Positions 17,548 to 29,406 of a stretch of DNA of 64,000 nucleotides are shown in pieces. The position numbers and the translations under genes were made by a program. Location: assembly GCF_011075055.1 (NCBI RefSeq), contig NC_058138.1, positions 22,294,928 through 22,358,927 of the forward strand, read 5' to 3'. Position 1 is the first letter of the stretch. Each line of letters starts with the position of its first letter. Below the pieces are notes generated by a model that ran no database searches, was not told where the DNA came from, and saw only the letters and a program-made list of their open reading frames with translations. The DNA is from Mangifera indica. Lineage: Eukaryota; Streptophyta; Magnoliopsida; Sapindales; Anacardiaceae.

Positions 17548-17791
17548 AAACCTTGGGTGGGAAAATGATAATTTTTGTAAAATTAAGAAATCTTCAACAT
17601 GGAACAATATAAATACAAGTCGTTTAACCCAAACCTTGGGTGGGAAAATGATACTTATTGTAAAATTAAGAAACCGTCAGCTTGAAATAATATAGATACA
17701 ATTAATTTACCAAAACCTTGGGTGGGAAAAGGATATTTGTTGTAAAATTAAGAAACCTTCAACACGAAACAATATAAATACAAATACAAGG
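17548..17791 (+). repeat. Threefold 82-83 bp tandem repeat, likely promoter of the 18.0-kb gene
   Basis: Three units start at 17548, 17631 and 17713. Each begins AAACCTTGGGTGGGAAAA, continues with TTGTAAAATTAAGAAA, and ends with a TATA-like box: TATAAATA at 17608 and 17773, TATAGATA at 17691. The last box lies 258 bp before the start codon at 18031 and is a plausible core promoter. The unit's opening motif matches the terminal motif of the foldback elements nearby. Confidence 0.8.
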
Positions 17792-18030
17792 TCCAAACTT
17801 CTTCCCATGTCCAGCAACGCGGTTTCTGAAATTCCACTCCAATGGCTATTTATTAAAGCTAGAAGCTTAAAAGGGCAAATCCATTAATTCTTTTGGTTGC
17901 ATTCTATCTATAAATCATTCACAAAAAGGACATTCTTTGTTTGGTTGGCAGTTGAATCCGTTCAAGTTTTCGGAGGTCTCTCCTTTTTTGTACTGCAAGA
18001 TCACAGAAGAAGAAGAAGAAGAAGGAGAAT

Positions 18031-18370
18031 ATGTGTCCTCTGAGGTTTATTTTGGTGTTCTTTTCAGCAGTTCTTGCTGGGTATTTCGCCTGGAGAACTG
18101 TCCGTTCTTCTCCCGAAATCGACACAGTGATTTCGGAGGATTCCACGAGCGAAAAGACATTGTTGAAAGATAAACAAGAATTTAATTTCAAAAGGGTATG
18201 TAGGTTTTCTTGTGCTGATTGTGAATTTGTTTTTTTTTATTGTTTCTGAATCTGATCTTCTTCTTCTTCTTTTTTAATTGCAGGCGGTTCAAAACGGATT
18301 CTGGGTATTTGTCGACATGGCTAGCGGGAGGTACCTGTGGAGGAATCTCAGAGAGGTGAAGAAAGATTAG
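18031..18370 (+). CDS. Small membrane-anchored conserved plant protein ('methyltransferase-related' type)
   Basis: Two exons, 18031-18195 and 18284-18370, give 83 aa. Residues 1-22 form a hydrophobic segment (MCPLRFILVFFSAVLAGYF) that could be a signal anchor. A charged spacer follows. The C-terminal exon encodes AVQNGFWVFVDMASGRYLWRN, ending with a basic tail. From memory, this C-terminal block is conserved in a small plant family often labelled methyltransferase-related. No methyltransferase fold fits in 83 aa, so that name should not be read as an activity. The leader contains a GAAGAA run just before the ATG. The intron is 88 bp, GT-AG, pyrimidine-rich. Confidence 0.8.
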
Positions 18371-19375
18371 GGAAGAAGCAGACTTTTTCATCTTTTGTTT
18401 ATTTTTTGGGGGAAAAGTGAATTTTTCTTCTGTAAATGTAAATCTTCAATCGAGAAACTTTTTCCAGGTTGTATGAATTCCGTTTGCTTCAATGAAATAA
18501 AAAATCATATTTACGGTCTCAAGATTTCAGGCCTTGGAACAGAGGACTTTGAATGTATTTCAACAACATTCTTGATGATTTTATATTCCATCAGAATGGC
18601 TTTTGGCTTGTTTGTGGCTCTGGGTTACTGGGTTACATTTTCAACAGAACAAACATGTGTACAAATTACAATTAGCTAAGATAATCTGAAGCTTAATGGA
18701 CATACACACAAGTTCTAAAAGGGCCGCTTGGGGAAGAAGGGCATATCTGGCGAGATTGAAGCCAACCCACATGAATAGCTATGACTACCAGAGCCACAAT
18801 GAAGCTGCTGGTTTTCCACAGATCCAACTTGCAAAACAGAGGCATAAAAGTAGCAATATGCCGCCTCTTCCACCCAAAAGCATCCAATTAGATAACCCAT
18901 CTTGTATCCAGAATCCAACTTTTTTATCAAACAGTGCTGTCAGGCTACTGAATGTGAGCGATAATGGGGCAACGAAGTTCTGCAATAGCAACAGAAAGAT
19001 GAAAGGTGGATCTTAGTGGCTGATTTACATGAAAGCAAAACATGTCCACATTCATGCCTTGCCCAATACTTTTCTCAATCTTCCACATTTGTTATCGGTG
19101 TTTCCAAAAATAATGAAAACATTTTTTCTTTATCCATTTTGTAGTAGAATTGCGGACCGTATATCTGTATTTTGTATCGTATAAAATTTCTCAAATATAT
19201 TTTTATTATATATATATATATTTTTTTAAATTATTAATATGTATTATATAATCTAATTGTATTAATTCGTAAGATCATCCATTAATATATAATTTTTTTA
19301 ATATTAAATATTGTTGTTCTCCACGAACATTTATTTTCCTGTCTTCTTCAGTCATCTTTTTCTGGCTCCCATTCC
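18371..19375. other. Intergenic; hydrophobic frames of unclear status
   Basis: It contains the 3' UTR of the small gene (to about 18530). Three overlapping minus-strand frames and one plus-strand frame lie between 18690 and 19016. None resembles a known family. A T-rich and TA-rich tract lies near 19196-19230. Confidence 0.4.
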
Positions 19376-19383
19376 TATAAATG
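19376..19383 (+). promoter_or_regulatory. TATA box of the APS kinase gene
   Basis: TATAAATG precedes a CT-rich leader. A leader intron fits donor CAG/GTATTT at 19443 and acceptor CTGTAG at 19858, 29 bp before the coding start. This is inferred from sequence only. Confidence 0.5.
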
Positions 19384-19887
19384 CATCCTATCTCTCTCGC
19401 TCTCCCTTCCTCTGTTAATAATTAACCCAAAAGGCATTTCAGGTATTTGATCTCTCTCCCTCGTGAGTTTGAGTTGAGTTTATGCATTGATATGTAATTT
19501 CTTTCTTTCCTTTTTTAAGTTCAATGACCATGTGTGTTTCTGTGTGTGAATTTTACTCGGGTTCATTTGATGGGTTGGTTCTAAATATGATTTTATTTCA
19601 TGTTTTAACAAGCTATAATCAATGTACATTTTTGGAGCCGTTGTTTTCTTTACTTGTATTATTCAATTTCTCACATCTAGATCATGGTATCTTTTCATAA
19701 AGCTCTGATTTTTACGCGAAACCCTGCAAAAGATTTTGAAGGGCAATCTCTATTTAGGTCATTGTTTTGTTATTTTTAAACAAAAATGCATTCTGGGATA
19801 TTTTTCAGCTTAATTTGTTAATTGTTTGTGTTTAAAATGGATTGTTTTCCGTCTGTAGAAGGGGAAGTTTAGAGTAGCATTTCTGTT

Positions 19888-22796
19888 ATGTCTACTGTTG
19901 GAAATTCAACAAATATATTTTGGCAAGAGTGTCCGGTTGGGAAAATTGAAAGGCAACGGCTACTTAATCAGAAGGGCTGTGTTGTATGGATTACTGGTCT
20001 TAGTGGATCAGGTTTGTTTTCAAATTTTATTTTTATTTCTTTATGTCCTTTCACGTTTTCATTTCAAGCCATTTGATTGGAATTTGTTTCTAATTTAATT
20101 TTGTAAAATTAAAATTAAAATTTAGGTATGAAGAAGCTGTGGTTTTTTTTTTTCTGTTGAAATGACATCATGTCCAAGTAATAATTTTAAGAACAGTTCT
20201 TTGAGTTTAGATGCTTGAATCCTTTATTGAAATTTAGGAATTTATGTTTTGTTTCATGTTTATGTTTTACTCTCAGTAAACAATCATTTACTGGAACAGT
20301 GGACAAACATGGATTTCATATCCACTGGACAAACTCTGTGTTTTTACTGCCATAACTTCTGCAATTAGTTTGCTTATGTTTGCAAGCTTAGATGCATAAT
20401 TATGATGCATACTGAATGAACCAAATATGCTTCTGAAAGGCTGAAAATGCGTCCAACTATGTTGTTGATCTCTCAATTGCAATCTCTTATTTGATTTTTG
20501 TAAACTGTCTAGGGAAAAGCACACTTGCATGTTCAGTTAATAGAGAACTCTATTCTAGGGGGAAGCTGTCTTACATACTTGATGGAGACAACCTTCGACA
20601 TGGACTGAACAAAGATCTTAGTTTTAAAGCAGAAGATCGGACCGAGAATATACGTAGGGTTGGTAAGTATATTTATGAGATAACCTTTAGTTGGAGTTTG
20701 AGTTATACAAAATACCCTTATGGAAAGGACCTTTGTATGTGCACATGACATCAACCACCAATGTTGGATTAATCACTATGATCTTACATGTTGTTTGCAA
20801 ATTTTGTCAGTCATTGAATTGGAGAATTCTCTTAATTTCATATCTTCCACAATAACCATCCCCCTCCCTGCTGCTATCTGCTATTTAATCAATTGTAAAG
20901 GCACCCAGCACTACAGACTTTGTGTGCGTATTTGTGCATTATTCTCTGGAGGTAGCTTTTGTCAATGCAACAGGTCCTAATATGGCTCTTCTAAGAGCCT
21001 GATCAGCCATAATTAATCATGAAGCGGCCAAAATTCCCATTGACATACAAATTGTTTAATCTGCAGCAGATATAAACTTGTGAATATATGTAATTTTAAA
21101 TTCTTTCAGTTAGTGAGAAATTTAAGGATGCAGCGGCTTTTCTGTTGCAAAATGTCAATAACTTGCAAAATGTCAACACGGCTGCACTTGATGATTTATT
21201 GCATTGTATCATCAATTAGAACAACTGTGAATACTGATGTTTGTCCCAATATTGCATTCTGTGTTTTGGCTTCAAATTTAACAGCACATTCATGTGCTTG
21301 TTACATGATTTTGAAGTGATGTATTTTGTTTTAGTTAGTTCTAATTTGTCACTTTTTTCCACTGTAGGAGAAGTGGCGAAGCTTTTTGCAGATGCTGGTT
21401 TAATCTGCATTGCCAGTCTGATATCTCCTTATAGAAAAGACCGGGATGCTTGCCGTGCAATGTTGTCTGATCCAAATTTTATTGAGGTTGGACTTCTTTT
21501 CTGGATATTTGTTATTTTCTTCCTTTACATTTTCTGTGGAGGAATTGTCATACTAGCTGCACAAATACAGGTTTATATGAACATGCCTCTGGAACTGTGC
21601 GAAGCAAGAGATGTTAAAGGCCTTTACAAACTTGCACGTGCTGGCAAGATCAAAGGTTTGGACTTAAAATATATCTTCTGTATTTTTTGTGGGTACTTTT
21701 TCTTTGAAGTTTTTTGTTAAAGTTGAAATAAGAAAAGAAATTGTTGACATTTTTACATGGTGCGTATACTGCTCTCGTATTATATCAGTGGTTTATGTTG
21801 TTCTAGTTCCATTTTAAACTTCTTGTCCTGACCTTAGGATTTCTAAGGAATATGGGCTACATGGACAAATTTTCTAGAAAGTTTTAAGAGGAGTGTCATA
21901 CTGCTATTCATGGAACTGTGTTTTATTCTGATTTTGGTCTGTACCACAAAGCTTGAGCTTGTTAAAAAAATGGTGTCAAATGATAGTGCTAACAGTTATC
22001 AGCTGACTGGAATCTCTCTTAGTGAAATTGACGCGAACCTTATTAGTTATAATCTCCTGTATCTCAAGGTGCCATTACATCATGTTGCAAGTGTAGATTG
22101 CACCTTTTTCTGCATAACCTGAATAATTTATCATCTAGTTTTTCTCTTTTATACTCTTTCTGCTCATATCAACACTATCTTTTCAATTTTGAATACTTTT
22201 TAATTAAGTTTTCATAAATCATTGTGCTCATGTCATTTTAATCCATATGTTGTTCTAAAAGCTTTGTACTTCTTAGTAGACTTTCATTTCCAATCATTGA
22301 TGAGGAGGTGCTACTGGAGCACTTAAATCCTTCTCACATGCCATTGTTTGGAGTCTTAGGATTATCTGGCTTATTAGAACTTTCATCTTATTGCCTAATT
22401 ATTTCATTGGGATTAATTCTTTATACACTCAATATGTGACTAAATGGAAAAATGGAGCCTTCTTTAAATTACTCTCGTATCACTTCCCACTAATCATATT
22501 GTCTTTGTAGGTTTTACTGGGATAGATGATCCTTATGAACCGCCATTGAATTGTGAGGTGTGCTTTAACCTAAATTTACTATGGTTGTGTTCACATAATT
22601 TCTTGTATGAATCTTTAAGCTACCATGTCATGTACAATGCCTGGCTTAATAATTTTCTGCATTTTGAACTGGATTTTATATATTCTTTCCCCAGATGGAA
22701 ATAAAACAGGAGGATGGAGTTTGCCCAACGCCAGGTGCCATGGCAGGACAGGTAGTGACTTATTTAGAGGAGAAAGGATTTCTACAAGATCAGTGA
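19888..22796 (+). CDS. APK3: Adenylyl-sulfate (APS) kinase, cytosolic type
   Basis: Six exons: 19888-20011, 20513-20662, 21368-21486, 21571-21655, 22511-22557, 22695-22796; 208 aa. APS kinase phosphorylates adenosine 5'-phosphosulfate with ATP to make PAPS, the sulfate donor for sulfotransferases. The Walker A loop GLSGSGKS is at residues 37-44, split by intron 1. [13 protein letters not shown] (65-77) and [19 protein letters not shown] form the APS-binding and helical parts. [11 protein letters not shown], the [17 protein letters not shown] stretch (153-169) and a short C-terminal helix complete the fold. The protein starts directly at STNIFW with no transit peptide, and the length equals that of the cytosolic Arabidopsis APK3 as I recall it; plastid isoforms are longer. 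The symbol follows that similarity. Confidence 0.94.
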
Positions 22797-24862
22797 TCAA
22801 CTCCATGCATTCCTTTGATGTTTACACAAAGATCTTATATAACCCTGAACATCAAAAGGGTCTTTGCTTTACCACCTGTGAACTAGAGGAGGTTAGAATG
22901 TTCTAAGTGTAAACCTTGTCATTTTAGTAGCTTCCAGTATAGGGAACATATTTTTTGTGAACAATTTAGGGCTTTTGAGGGGCAGGATGTATAAGGTTTG
23001 TGGAATGCTAGCTATTGAATTACCAATACCATTTAGTTTGATCTTTGTAAGCTTCTTATTTAATTTCTTATCATCAGAAATATATAAAGCTGTATTCTGG
23101 AAATATTTATCTATGAATATCAGTTCATTTATAAACCAATTTGAGGTTCATTACTGTTTTAATATTCTGTTAGGATGCATATTTAGATGGAAAGTGGGCA
23201 GTTATGAAATAGAGAGGAATAAGAGAGGGATTGGGAAAGGGGAGAGAGGAGAGGAAATTGGGTTTTGTTTAGGCATTCTTCCATTGATTGAGGGAAAGAT
23301 TTAACCTCTAGAAAGCCAGTGGAAGTGGGGGGAGTCTAGCCGCTCAAGTAGCTAGACAAATTAAGGAGAGATTTTGGCTGAGGGGAAATTGTTGATTGTT
23401 CATTCTCCTTTTTGTCATTGTTTTGTGTGTAAAGGAATAGTCACTCTCATCCATTGTAAATCTGGTTGGGTTAACGCATATTCATTCTCTATACTCGCCT
23501 ATTTCTGCTATTAATCTTTCCTTCTAAGAGCCTGTTTGCTTGATATTTGCTTGGTTTCTACCAATTTGTTATTAGTTGTTTGTAGAGTTTGCCAGGTTCC
23601 TAACATATTCATTTGAATGTTCGCCAAATGCGACAAAACAGTTATGCCAAAATTTTCAGTCACACGATCAGGTCACAACCATCTGTCGTAAATTACCATG
23701 TTTAAAGTTCCTGCAATTGCTGCCAGTTTTCTGGTTTGTGCATATTTTAGCTATGTTTATAACAAAAAGTGACTCCATGTGTGTGGATGCCGTGTTGTTG
23801 ATTCAGATACTAGAAGTTGGAATGCCTTTATGTTGCATCCTTACTAATATATCTTTATTAATTTAAAAATTTATCATTTATATCCGTAAAAATATTAAAT
23901 CTCTTAGTGACTTTAGAAGTTATTACATATATCTTTGAACCTTATAATTTTTCAATCATCAATGAGGAAGTAGTCGAATCGGCTATAGTCGGAGGGAGTT
24001 GTTATTGGAAAAGATGAAAGAGACATAATCACCGCATGAAAAGGGAGATGAGACATGAATGATCAATAATAACGATAGACTAAATCAATTTTTTTACAAT
24101 AAAAACTTGAGATAAAAACAAAAGAGATTTATTTGATAGAGATTAATATATTTTTTGGAAAATTGATTGAGACCAAATTGAAAAGAGATAACTAAGGACA
24201 AGGAGAAACAACAATTACAGGAATAGAAAAAAAAAGAGGAAAAAGAAAGAAAAAAAAGGGAAAAAGACAAAATGTAAATAATATAGGAGAATAGGAAAAC
24301 TAAAAAAAAAAAAAAAAAGGGGAAAAGTGAAAATAAAAAAGAAAGGTAAAGAGAAAATGGAAAAAGATGTTCAAAATGATTCTCTATCTTTCATTTGACA
24401 AAACTCATCAAAATAAGTGGATGAGCATGAATTCTGAAACTTAACAGTTGCAACCATAGTTTCATCAATCTTCTGGGGGTACATTGTTATTTGCTTTAAT
24501 AAAATCTCTAATTTGTTTCAATTATGATATGGCCCATGGACGAAATCAAAAATTATAAAATAATATTATATATTTAAATAAAATTATATGTATATATTTT
24601 TTATATACAAATATATATATAAAATTAAATAATTTTAAATTAATAATAAAACATTATCTAATTATATAATAATATATTTATATACCAAAAATAAAAATAT
24701 ATATAATTATTCAATATAATCGGTAACTTTACACTATTTTTGAGACTTGTTACATGAAGACAAACAGACACATAACATACATTATTCTAATCGTTTCCCT
24801 TTTTTAATTCCTTTTCTCTGAAAGACAAAGCAGAGAAAACAACAACACGGAAAACCAGAGCT
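22797..24862. other. Intergenic, possible retrotransposon-derived segment
   Basis: It holds the APS kinase 3' UTR, then unrecognised sequence. From about 23185 to 23515 a purine-rich patch (GAGAGAGG... GGAGTCTAGCCGC) resembles LTR-type sequence, but no ends could be defined. A purine-rich low-complexity tract covers about 24180-24370. No coding frame is supported. Confidence 0.35.
24555..24720. mobile_element. MITE remnant (catgtgatt-core family)
   Basis: TATATATAAAATTAAATAATTTTAAATTAATAATAAAA is followed by ATCTAATTATATAATAATATA and TTATATACCAAAAATA. The layout is that of the element at 25536, much decayed. Confidence 0.4.
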
Positions 24863-25099
24863 ATGGTTTTGAACAGCTCCGTGGTGGTGACAGTGGCCAA
24901 TGTATCAGCAAACGTCTGCCAATATGTAGCTTGTAACCCAGAAAGACTGCCCGCCGATCAGGTTCTCCGCCTTCTCTGCTGCTTTCCTCTCCAACAATTC
25001 CGCCGTCTCGCGCTTTCTCTCTGGACTTATTTATGCTTCTCCTCCGATAATTCCTACTGGTCGTCTGATCAAGACACCGACGATTCTCACTCTGATTGA
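24863..25099 (+). CDS. Small protein of unknown function, 78 aa
   Basis: A single-exon frame in a clear gene-like setting: GC-richer than its surroundings, with a TC-rich leader and T-rich downstream sequence. The sequence has an uncharged N-terminal half (VVVTVANVSANVCQYVACN), the phrase PERLPADQVLRLLCCFPLQQFRRLALSLW, and an acidic serine tail ending DQDTDDSHSD. It has five cysteines, and the N-terminal region is amphipathic rather than a clear signal peptide. I believe similar short proteins exist across eudicots but cannot name a family. No function is proposed. Confidence 0.65.
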   Translation: MVLNSSVVVTVANVSANVCQYVACNPERLPADQVLRLLCCFPLQQFRRLALSLWTYLCFSSDNSYWSSDQDTDDSHSD

Positions 25100-25523
25100 G
25101 TTCTTTTCTCTCGTTTGGAGCCAGGCAATACCCAGATGGTGTTTTGTATGAATATGTGCAGCTGTTTTTGTCTTTGATTTTGGAATTTTGTTGTGTAATT
25201 GATAATGAAATGGCAGTTGAATGTTTTGGCTTGTGAATGGAAACTTGTTTTACTTTTTTTTTTAGGTTTTTTTTTTTCCGTCAGATTTGGATCAGGGTTT
25301 GATTTTGTTTTTTTTGTGTTGCTGCTTCCATTACTGTAAAATTGTGGAAATGTTTTTCCATCTGAAAAAAAAAAAATGAAGCCTGGGGATTAAAAAAATT
25401 TTAAATTATTAATTAATTTGGGTAAATATGATTAGGGTTTGTATTAATTCTAATATAAACACGAATGCATTCCACTTTAGCATCATTACAGCATTATTTA
25501 TTTTATAAGAAATTTTGGGAATA
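25100..25523. other. 3' flank of the 78-aa gene
   Basis: T-rich downstream sequence with several T-runs (25253-25275) and a purine stretch near 25361-25376. Nothing else is recognised. Confidence 0.4.
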
Positions 25524-25535
25524 TTTATGATATAA

Positions 25536-25703
25536 TAAAACTATGTGTACCCACTTTGGATACATAAATATATACACATTTATATGTGTCCTCACGTGAT
25601 TGGATGATTTTGAATTAAGAATAAAATAATAACCAATTATATGATGATACATATGAGTATATATACATTTGTATACCAAAAATAGGTACATATAGTATTG
25701 CTC
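25536..25703. mobile_element. MITE with 12-bp flanking duplication (catgtgatt-core family)
   Basis: TTTATGATATAA occurs at 25524-25535 and again at 25704-25715. Between them the left end, TAAAACTATGTGTACCCACTTTGGATACA, is inverted at the right as TGTATACCAAAAATAGGTAC followed by ATATAGTATTGCTC. The core has CACGTGATTGGATGATTTTGAATT, then ACCAATTATATGATGATACAT, also an inverted pair. No coding capacity. A duplication of 9-12 bp would fit a Mutator-like element; the true length is blurred by possible chance matches. Confidence 0.75.
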
Positions 25704-25715
25704 TTTATGATATAA

Positions 25716-26432
25716 GGATATTAAATATTGGTCAAAAGATTTGTTCCAACTTATGGCTCCATGGAAACCCAAACTTTAAAAAATTTAAAATCCCATCCAT
25801 AAATAAATTTTGATTAAAATTTTTTGTGATAGATAAAAATAAGTAAAAATAAAATTATTATTTTAATAATATTATTAAAAATATATAACTTCAATCATTC
25901 TTTCTTTCTTTTAAATTTTAAAAATTAATAATTTTACTCTTATTTAAATATTTTTAATTTAAAAAAATGACTATTTTTTTCTCCCTCCCACTTATTTATT
26001 TTTAATCCTCTTTTCGGCCATCACTGCACCTCCAATGACTTTCTCCACTCTGTATCATTTAATTCAAATTGGAACCAATGTATCATGTAAATTCATCAGG
26101 GAATATACAAATAAGAGTATGAGACAATGTGAAGAAGACAAAAGGGAATGAGAGAGCAGAATACTTGTGTTGAAACGAAACAAAGAACGGAAGAAGACAA
26201 ACCAAGGAGAGAAGAATTATGTGACATTGTTTGATATGAAGATAACAAAAGAAATCTTTTCATTAATAAAAATCAAATGTCTTTATATACAGCAAAACCA
26301 GTAGAGTGTTTTTCTGTCATCTCCTCCATTTCTCTGATAAAAATCACAATGCAAATTTCCAAATTTTTCAAAGCAAAGTGGCACTGCAGCAGCAGCTGCT
26401 GCTGCTGCTATAACTTGTATAACCAACGTTCC
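25716..26432. other. Intergenic, 3' flank of the DUF1639 gene
   Basis: AT-rich sequence, then the probable 3' UTR of the DUF1639 gene. A GCAGCAGCAGCTGCTGCTGCTGC palindrome-like run lies at 26386-26408, directly beyond the stop codon on the minus strand. Confidence 0.4.
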
Positions 26433-27844
26433 TCATTCAGAATCACTTTCCACACTCCCTGTGCCCTTCAATCCTCTTGGTTTCTGCATCAAACACAGAA
26501 TCTAACTCATCAATCATCTTTGCAACAATAAACACAAACAAAATTGTATCAAAACAAAACAGAACTACTAGCCAGTCTCAGTGTCATCTGCTAGATCAGT
26601 ATCTAAAGAGAAACATGCAATGATTTTAGATGCCAAATGAAATGATTAGCTTCATCGGCATCAATGTTTATAGATAGCAATTGAGGGTTTGGCATCGACT
26701 TGAAAAGATGACATCATATCAGGGTAAGAGGATTGAAGATTGAATTACCTTCTTAGAGTTCTTCTTCTCCCTAACTTCATACCTTTCTCGGCACATATCA
26801 GTCAACCAAGCACCAGGACTTACCAACTGCCACCCACCAGAACAAATAATTGAAAAATAAAGAAAAGTAAACAAGGAAACAAACCAACCCACATACACAA
26901 AGTGCTTGCAGAACTTACAAGTAAACTTCTTTGAATAATCTTGGCTCTCTTTTTAGGCCTTTGAGGGGGCTTACACCCTTTCATAGCTAAGAAATCCTCC
27001 TCTTTTTCTTTGTTTGACAAAGTAATGTACAGCTTCGGCCAAACAACCAATTTATTTTCCTCTCCATTATTAGCATCCACAGGAACCTTGCCATTCTCAT
27101 CACCGACCACTGATGCTCTTGTAGAGTAGTACCTATCTTCCTTCTCAGGTGACAATGATTTTCGGTTGCCATTTGTGCCCAACCGGAGTATTGCAGCCTC
27201 AGAATTCCTGAACCCATAAACAACCATAATTAAATCTCCATTTTTGATAGTCTTGTTGGGAGGGAACATGAACAATTATGAGAAAACCACTCAACACACA
27301 TACAAAAGTTCTTTTATTTCTTTTTCTATTTCTGTTTCTCAGCAACCAAATAGAAGATAACACCACAAAATAAACATAAATAAAGGGGGGAAAAAGCTGA
27401 AACCCAACATCTTGTACACAGATTTATCCAAAATTGGAATTTTCTTCTTTTAGGAGAATCCTTGAACTGTTATAAATTCAGAAAAATCTTGTCTTACCTG
27501 CTATTTTCTTTTGTTTTCTCAGCGACCAAACAAAAAGGGCAAGAGAAAGACACCGAAGTAACAAAACCAAAAGGCTCTGAAAACTCAATATTTCAAACAA
27601 ATAGAAGAAATCTGTCTCACCTAGTGAGACGGGTTGTGGTTTCTTTGTCGGAGGCAGTGACCAGACATCGATCGATTCTTGTGATTCTCCTGCCAATTAC
27701 GCCGTTTGGCTTCTGTGAAAGCTTTTGTGGGTCCTTGACTCTCACACATCTTAACCTCTTCTTGTTTCCCCACTGTAAAACAAACTTCGGCTCCATTGAT
27801 GATAATGATTTACAAATTTTCTGATTCTTCTCTTCCTTCTTCAT
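26433..27844 (-). CDS. DUF1639 family protein
   Basis: Four exons from the start: 27844-27621, 27207-26919, 26826-26749, 26483-26433; 213 aa. The N-terminus MEPKFVLQWGNKKRLRCVRV resembles the LKWG(N/K)QK-type opening of this plant family. Exon 2 ends in the family signature WPKLYITLSNKEKEEDF, followed by LAMKGCKPPQRPKKRAK. Exon 3 encodes PGAWLTDMCRERYEVREKK. The last exon encodes PRGLKGTGSVESDSE, the usual C-terminus, which confirms the final intron; reading through that intron would end the protein 10 codons later. The RPKKRAK stretch could be a nuclear signal. The function of DUF1639 is unknown. The start at 27844 is the first ATG that leaves a sensible leader; the next in-frame ATG (MEPK) is also possible. 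Confidence 0.88.
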
Positions 27845-29300
27845 GCCTACCAACAAAACAAACCCAGAAAATCTGAGCTTCGTTTGCTCATAAAGGTAAG
27901 AGCACAAGAAAATTAATCAGCAAAAAAAAAAATTATATTTTTGTGATACCCATTTCGGGTCCTTGACTAATTCAGTGGTTTTTGGAAGTGAGATTCAAAG
28001 AGATGATAAAATATCAGGAGGAGAAGAAGATTAACGATTTTTTTTCGTCAACCAATCTGAGAAATTTACATTTTTCTTCCGTTTTAGGAGTCCAGGAAGC
28101 GGGGAAAGTTAGACAGGAAATCGAAATTGAAGTTGGAAAAACGAATTAAAAATCACATATTTCAGTTTCTTTAAATTACCAAGACAAAACAGCAACAGAA
28201 ACAGAAAATTTGAAGAAAGATTTTCCAGATACAGAGACGATTATCATCTAAGCTCAAGATCTACAACTACACAAAAAAAAAAAAAAAAAAGATCACAGAA
28301 CACTGTGTGGGAGTATTTCATCATAAGAAAAAGCAAAAACAATAACATACATGTTATGTCATAGAAGAAAACATGACAAGTTTCTCATGATAAACAACAA
28401 CAACAACAACAGCAACAGAAACCCTCTCTTCTTTCTCAATTCCTCTGTTTTCTCTCTTAAACACGAACAGCAAGACTTTATTTTTCTATTCCTTCTCCCT
28501 TTGTGCTTAAACAGAGAGCTGTTTAAATTGTGCTTCTCTCAGTCTTCAACTCTTTGTATAGGAATTTCTTCTTCTTTCTGCGTCTCTTTTCTCTCTCTGT
28601 CTGTCTATTTAATGCATGGTGACAAAAGGTGATAAAAATAACTCAAGATTTTGACGACCGTTGGATCGATGATAGACGGTTGGATTGGGGGGTTCAGTTG
28701 CTGTTCAAAACATAGCGGACGAGGGAAGAAAATTTGGGTTGGGTTGAGTTGGAATGGGCTCGGCTGTTATAAATAACTTCAGCCCAATTTTACTTCCGTC
28801 CATATAGACATAGTGAAAGTGATCTGTACTTGAACAGATGCCAAACCTAAGCTTGACTTAAATTTATAATAATAAGGTCAAGATCAACCTAGGTTCACTC
28901 ATTGATGATGAATTCACTGGAAAAGAAAAAATAATCCAGAGATGAAGATGAAAATTATTTAATGATTCAATCGAGTTAAACTAAAACTTTCGGATAAACA
29001 TGAGTAATAATTTTTTTTAATAACAATAAATATATTTTATATTGAATAATATTAGGATAATTAAGTAAAGAAATCATATATTAAGAAAACTAAAGTAATT
29101 GGGAGGATAAAGGGAGAAGAAGGGCCATAAATTGCAGAAGCACAGCTGTATGGCACCCATCAGCCAGGAACGGGACAGGGCAGGACACCCTGTGCTAACT
29201 AATGACCCGGTTGGGCTGGGACACCTCAAAACTGCTTTTTCTTTATCTTTAATAATAACAACAAATCATTCATGCATGTGCCTCCTCTTAACCACTAATT
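27845..29300. other. Divergent interval between DUF1639 and arabinogalactan-peptide genes
   Basis: The first part, to about 28620, is the likely promoter and leader region of the DUF1639 gene on the minus strand. It contains an A-run at 28273-28290, AACAACAAC repeats near 28387 and a pyrimidine-rich stretch near 28490-28610. The remainder is promoter DNA for the AGP gene. Frames in it look accidental. Confidence 0.45.
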
Positions 29301-29307
29301 TTATCTC

Positions 29308-29315
29308 TATATAAA
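29308..29315 (+). promoter_or_regulatory. TATA box of the arabinogalactan peptide gene
   Basis: TATATAAA lies 99 bp before the ATG and is followed by a CT-rich leader with a (CT)n run, as expected for a highly expressed plant gene. Confidence 0.7.
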
Positions 29316-29406
29316 CCCTTTTCCTTCTGTTCTTCCTGACACCTGTGCCACTCTTCTCTGCATTTTCTCTCTCTCTCTCTCACTTTCCCGGGAAAATTCG
29401 GTGCCA

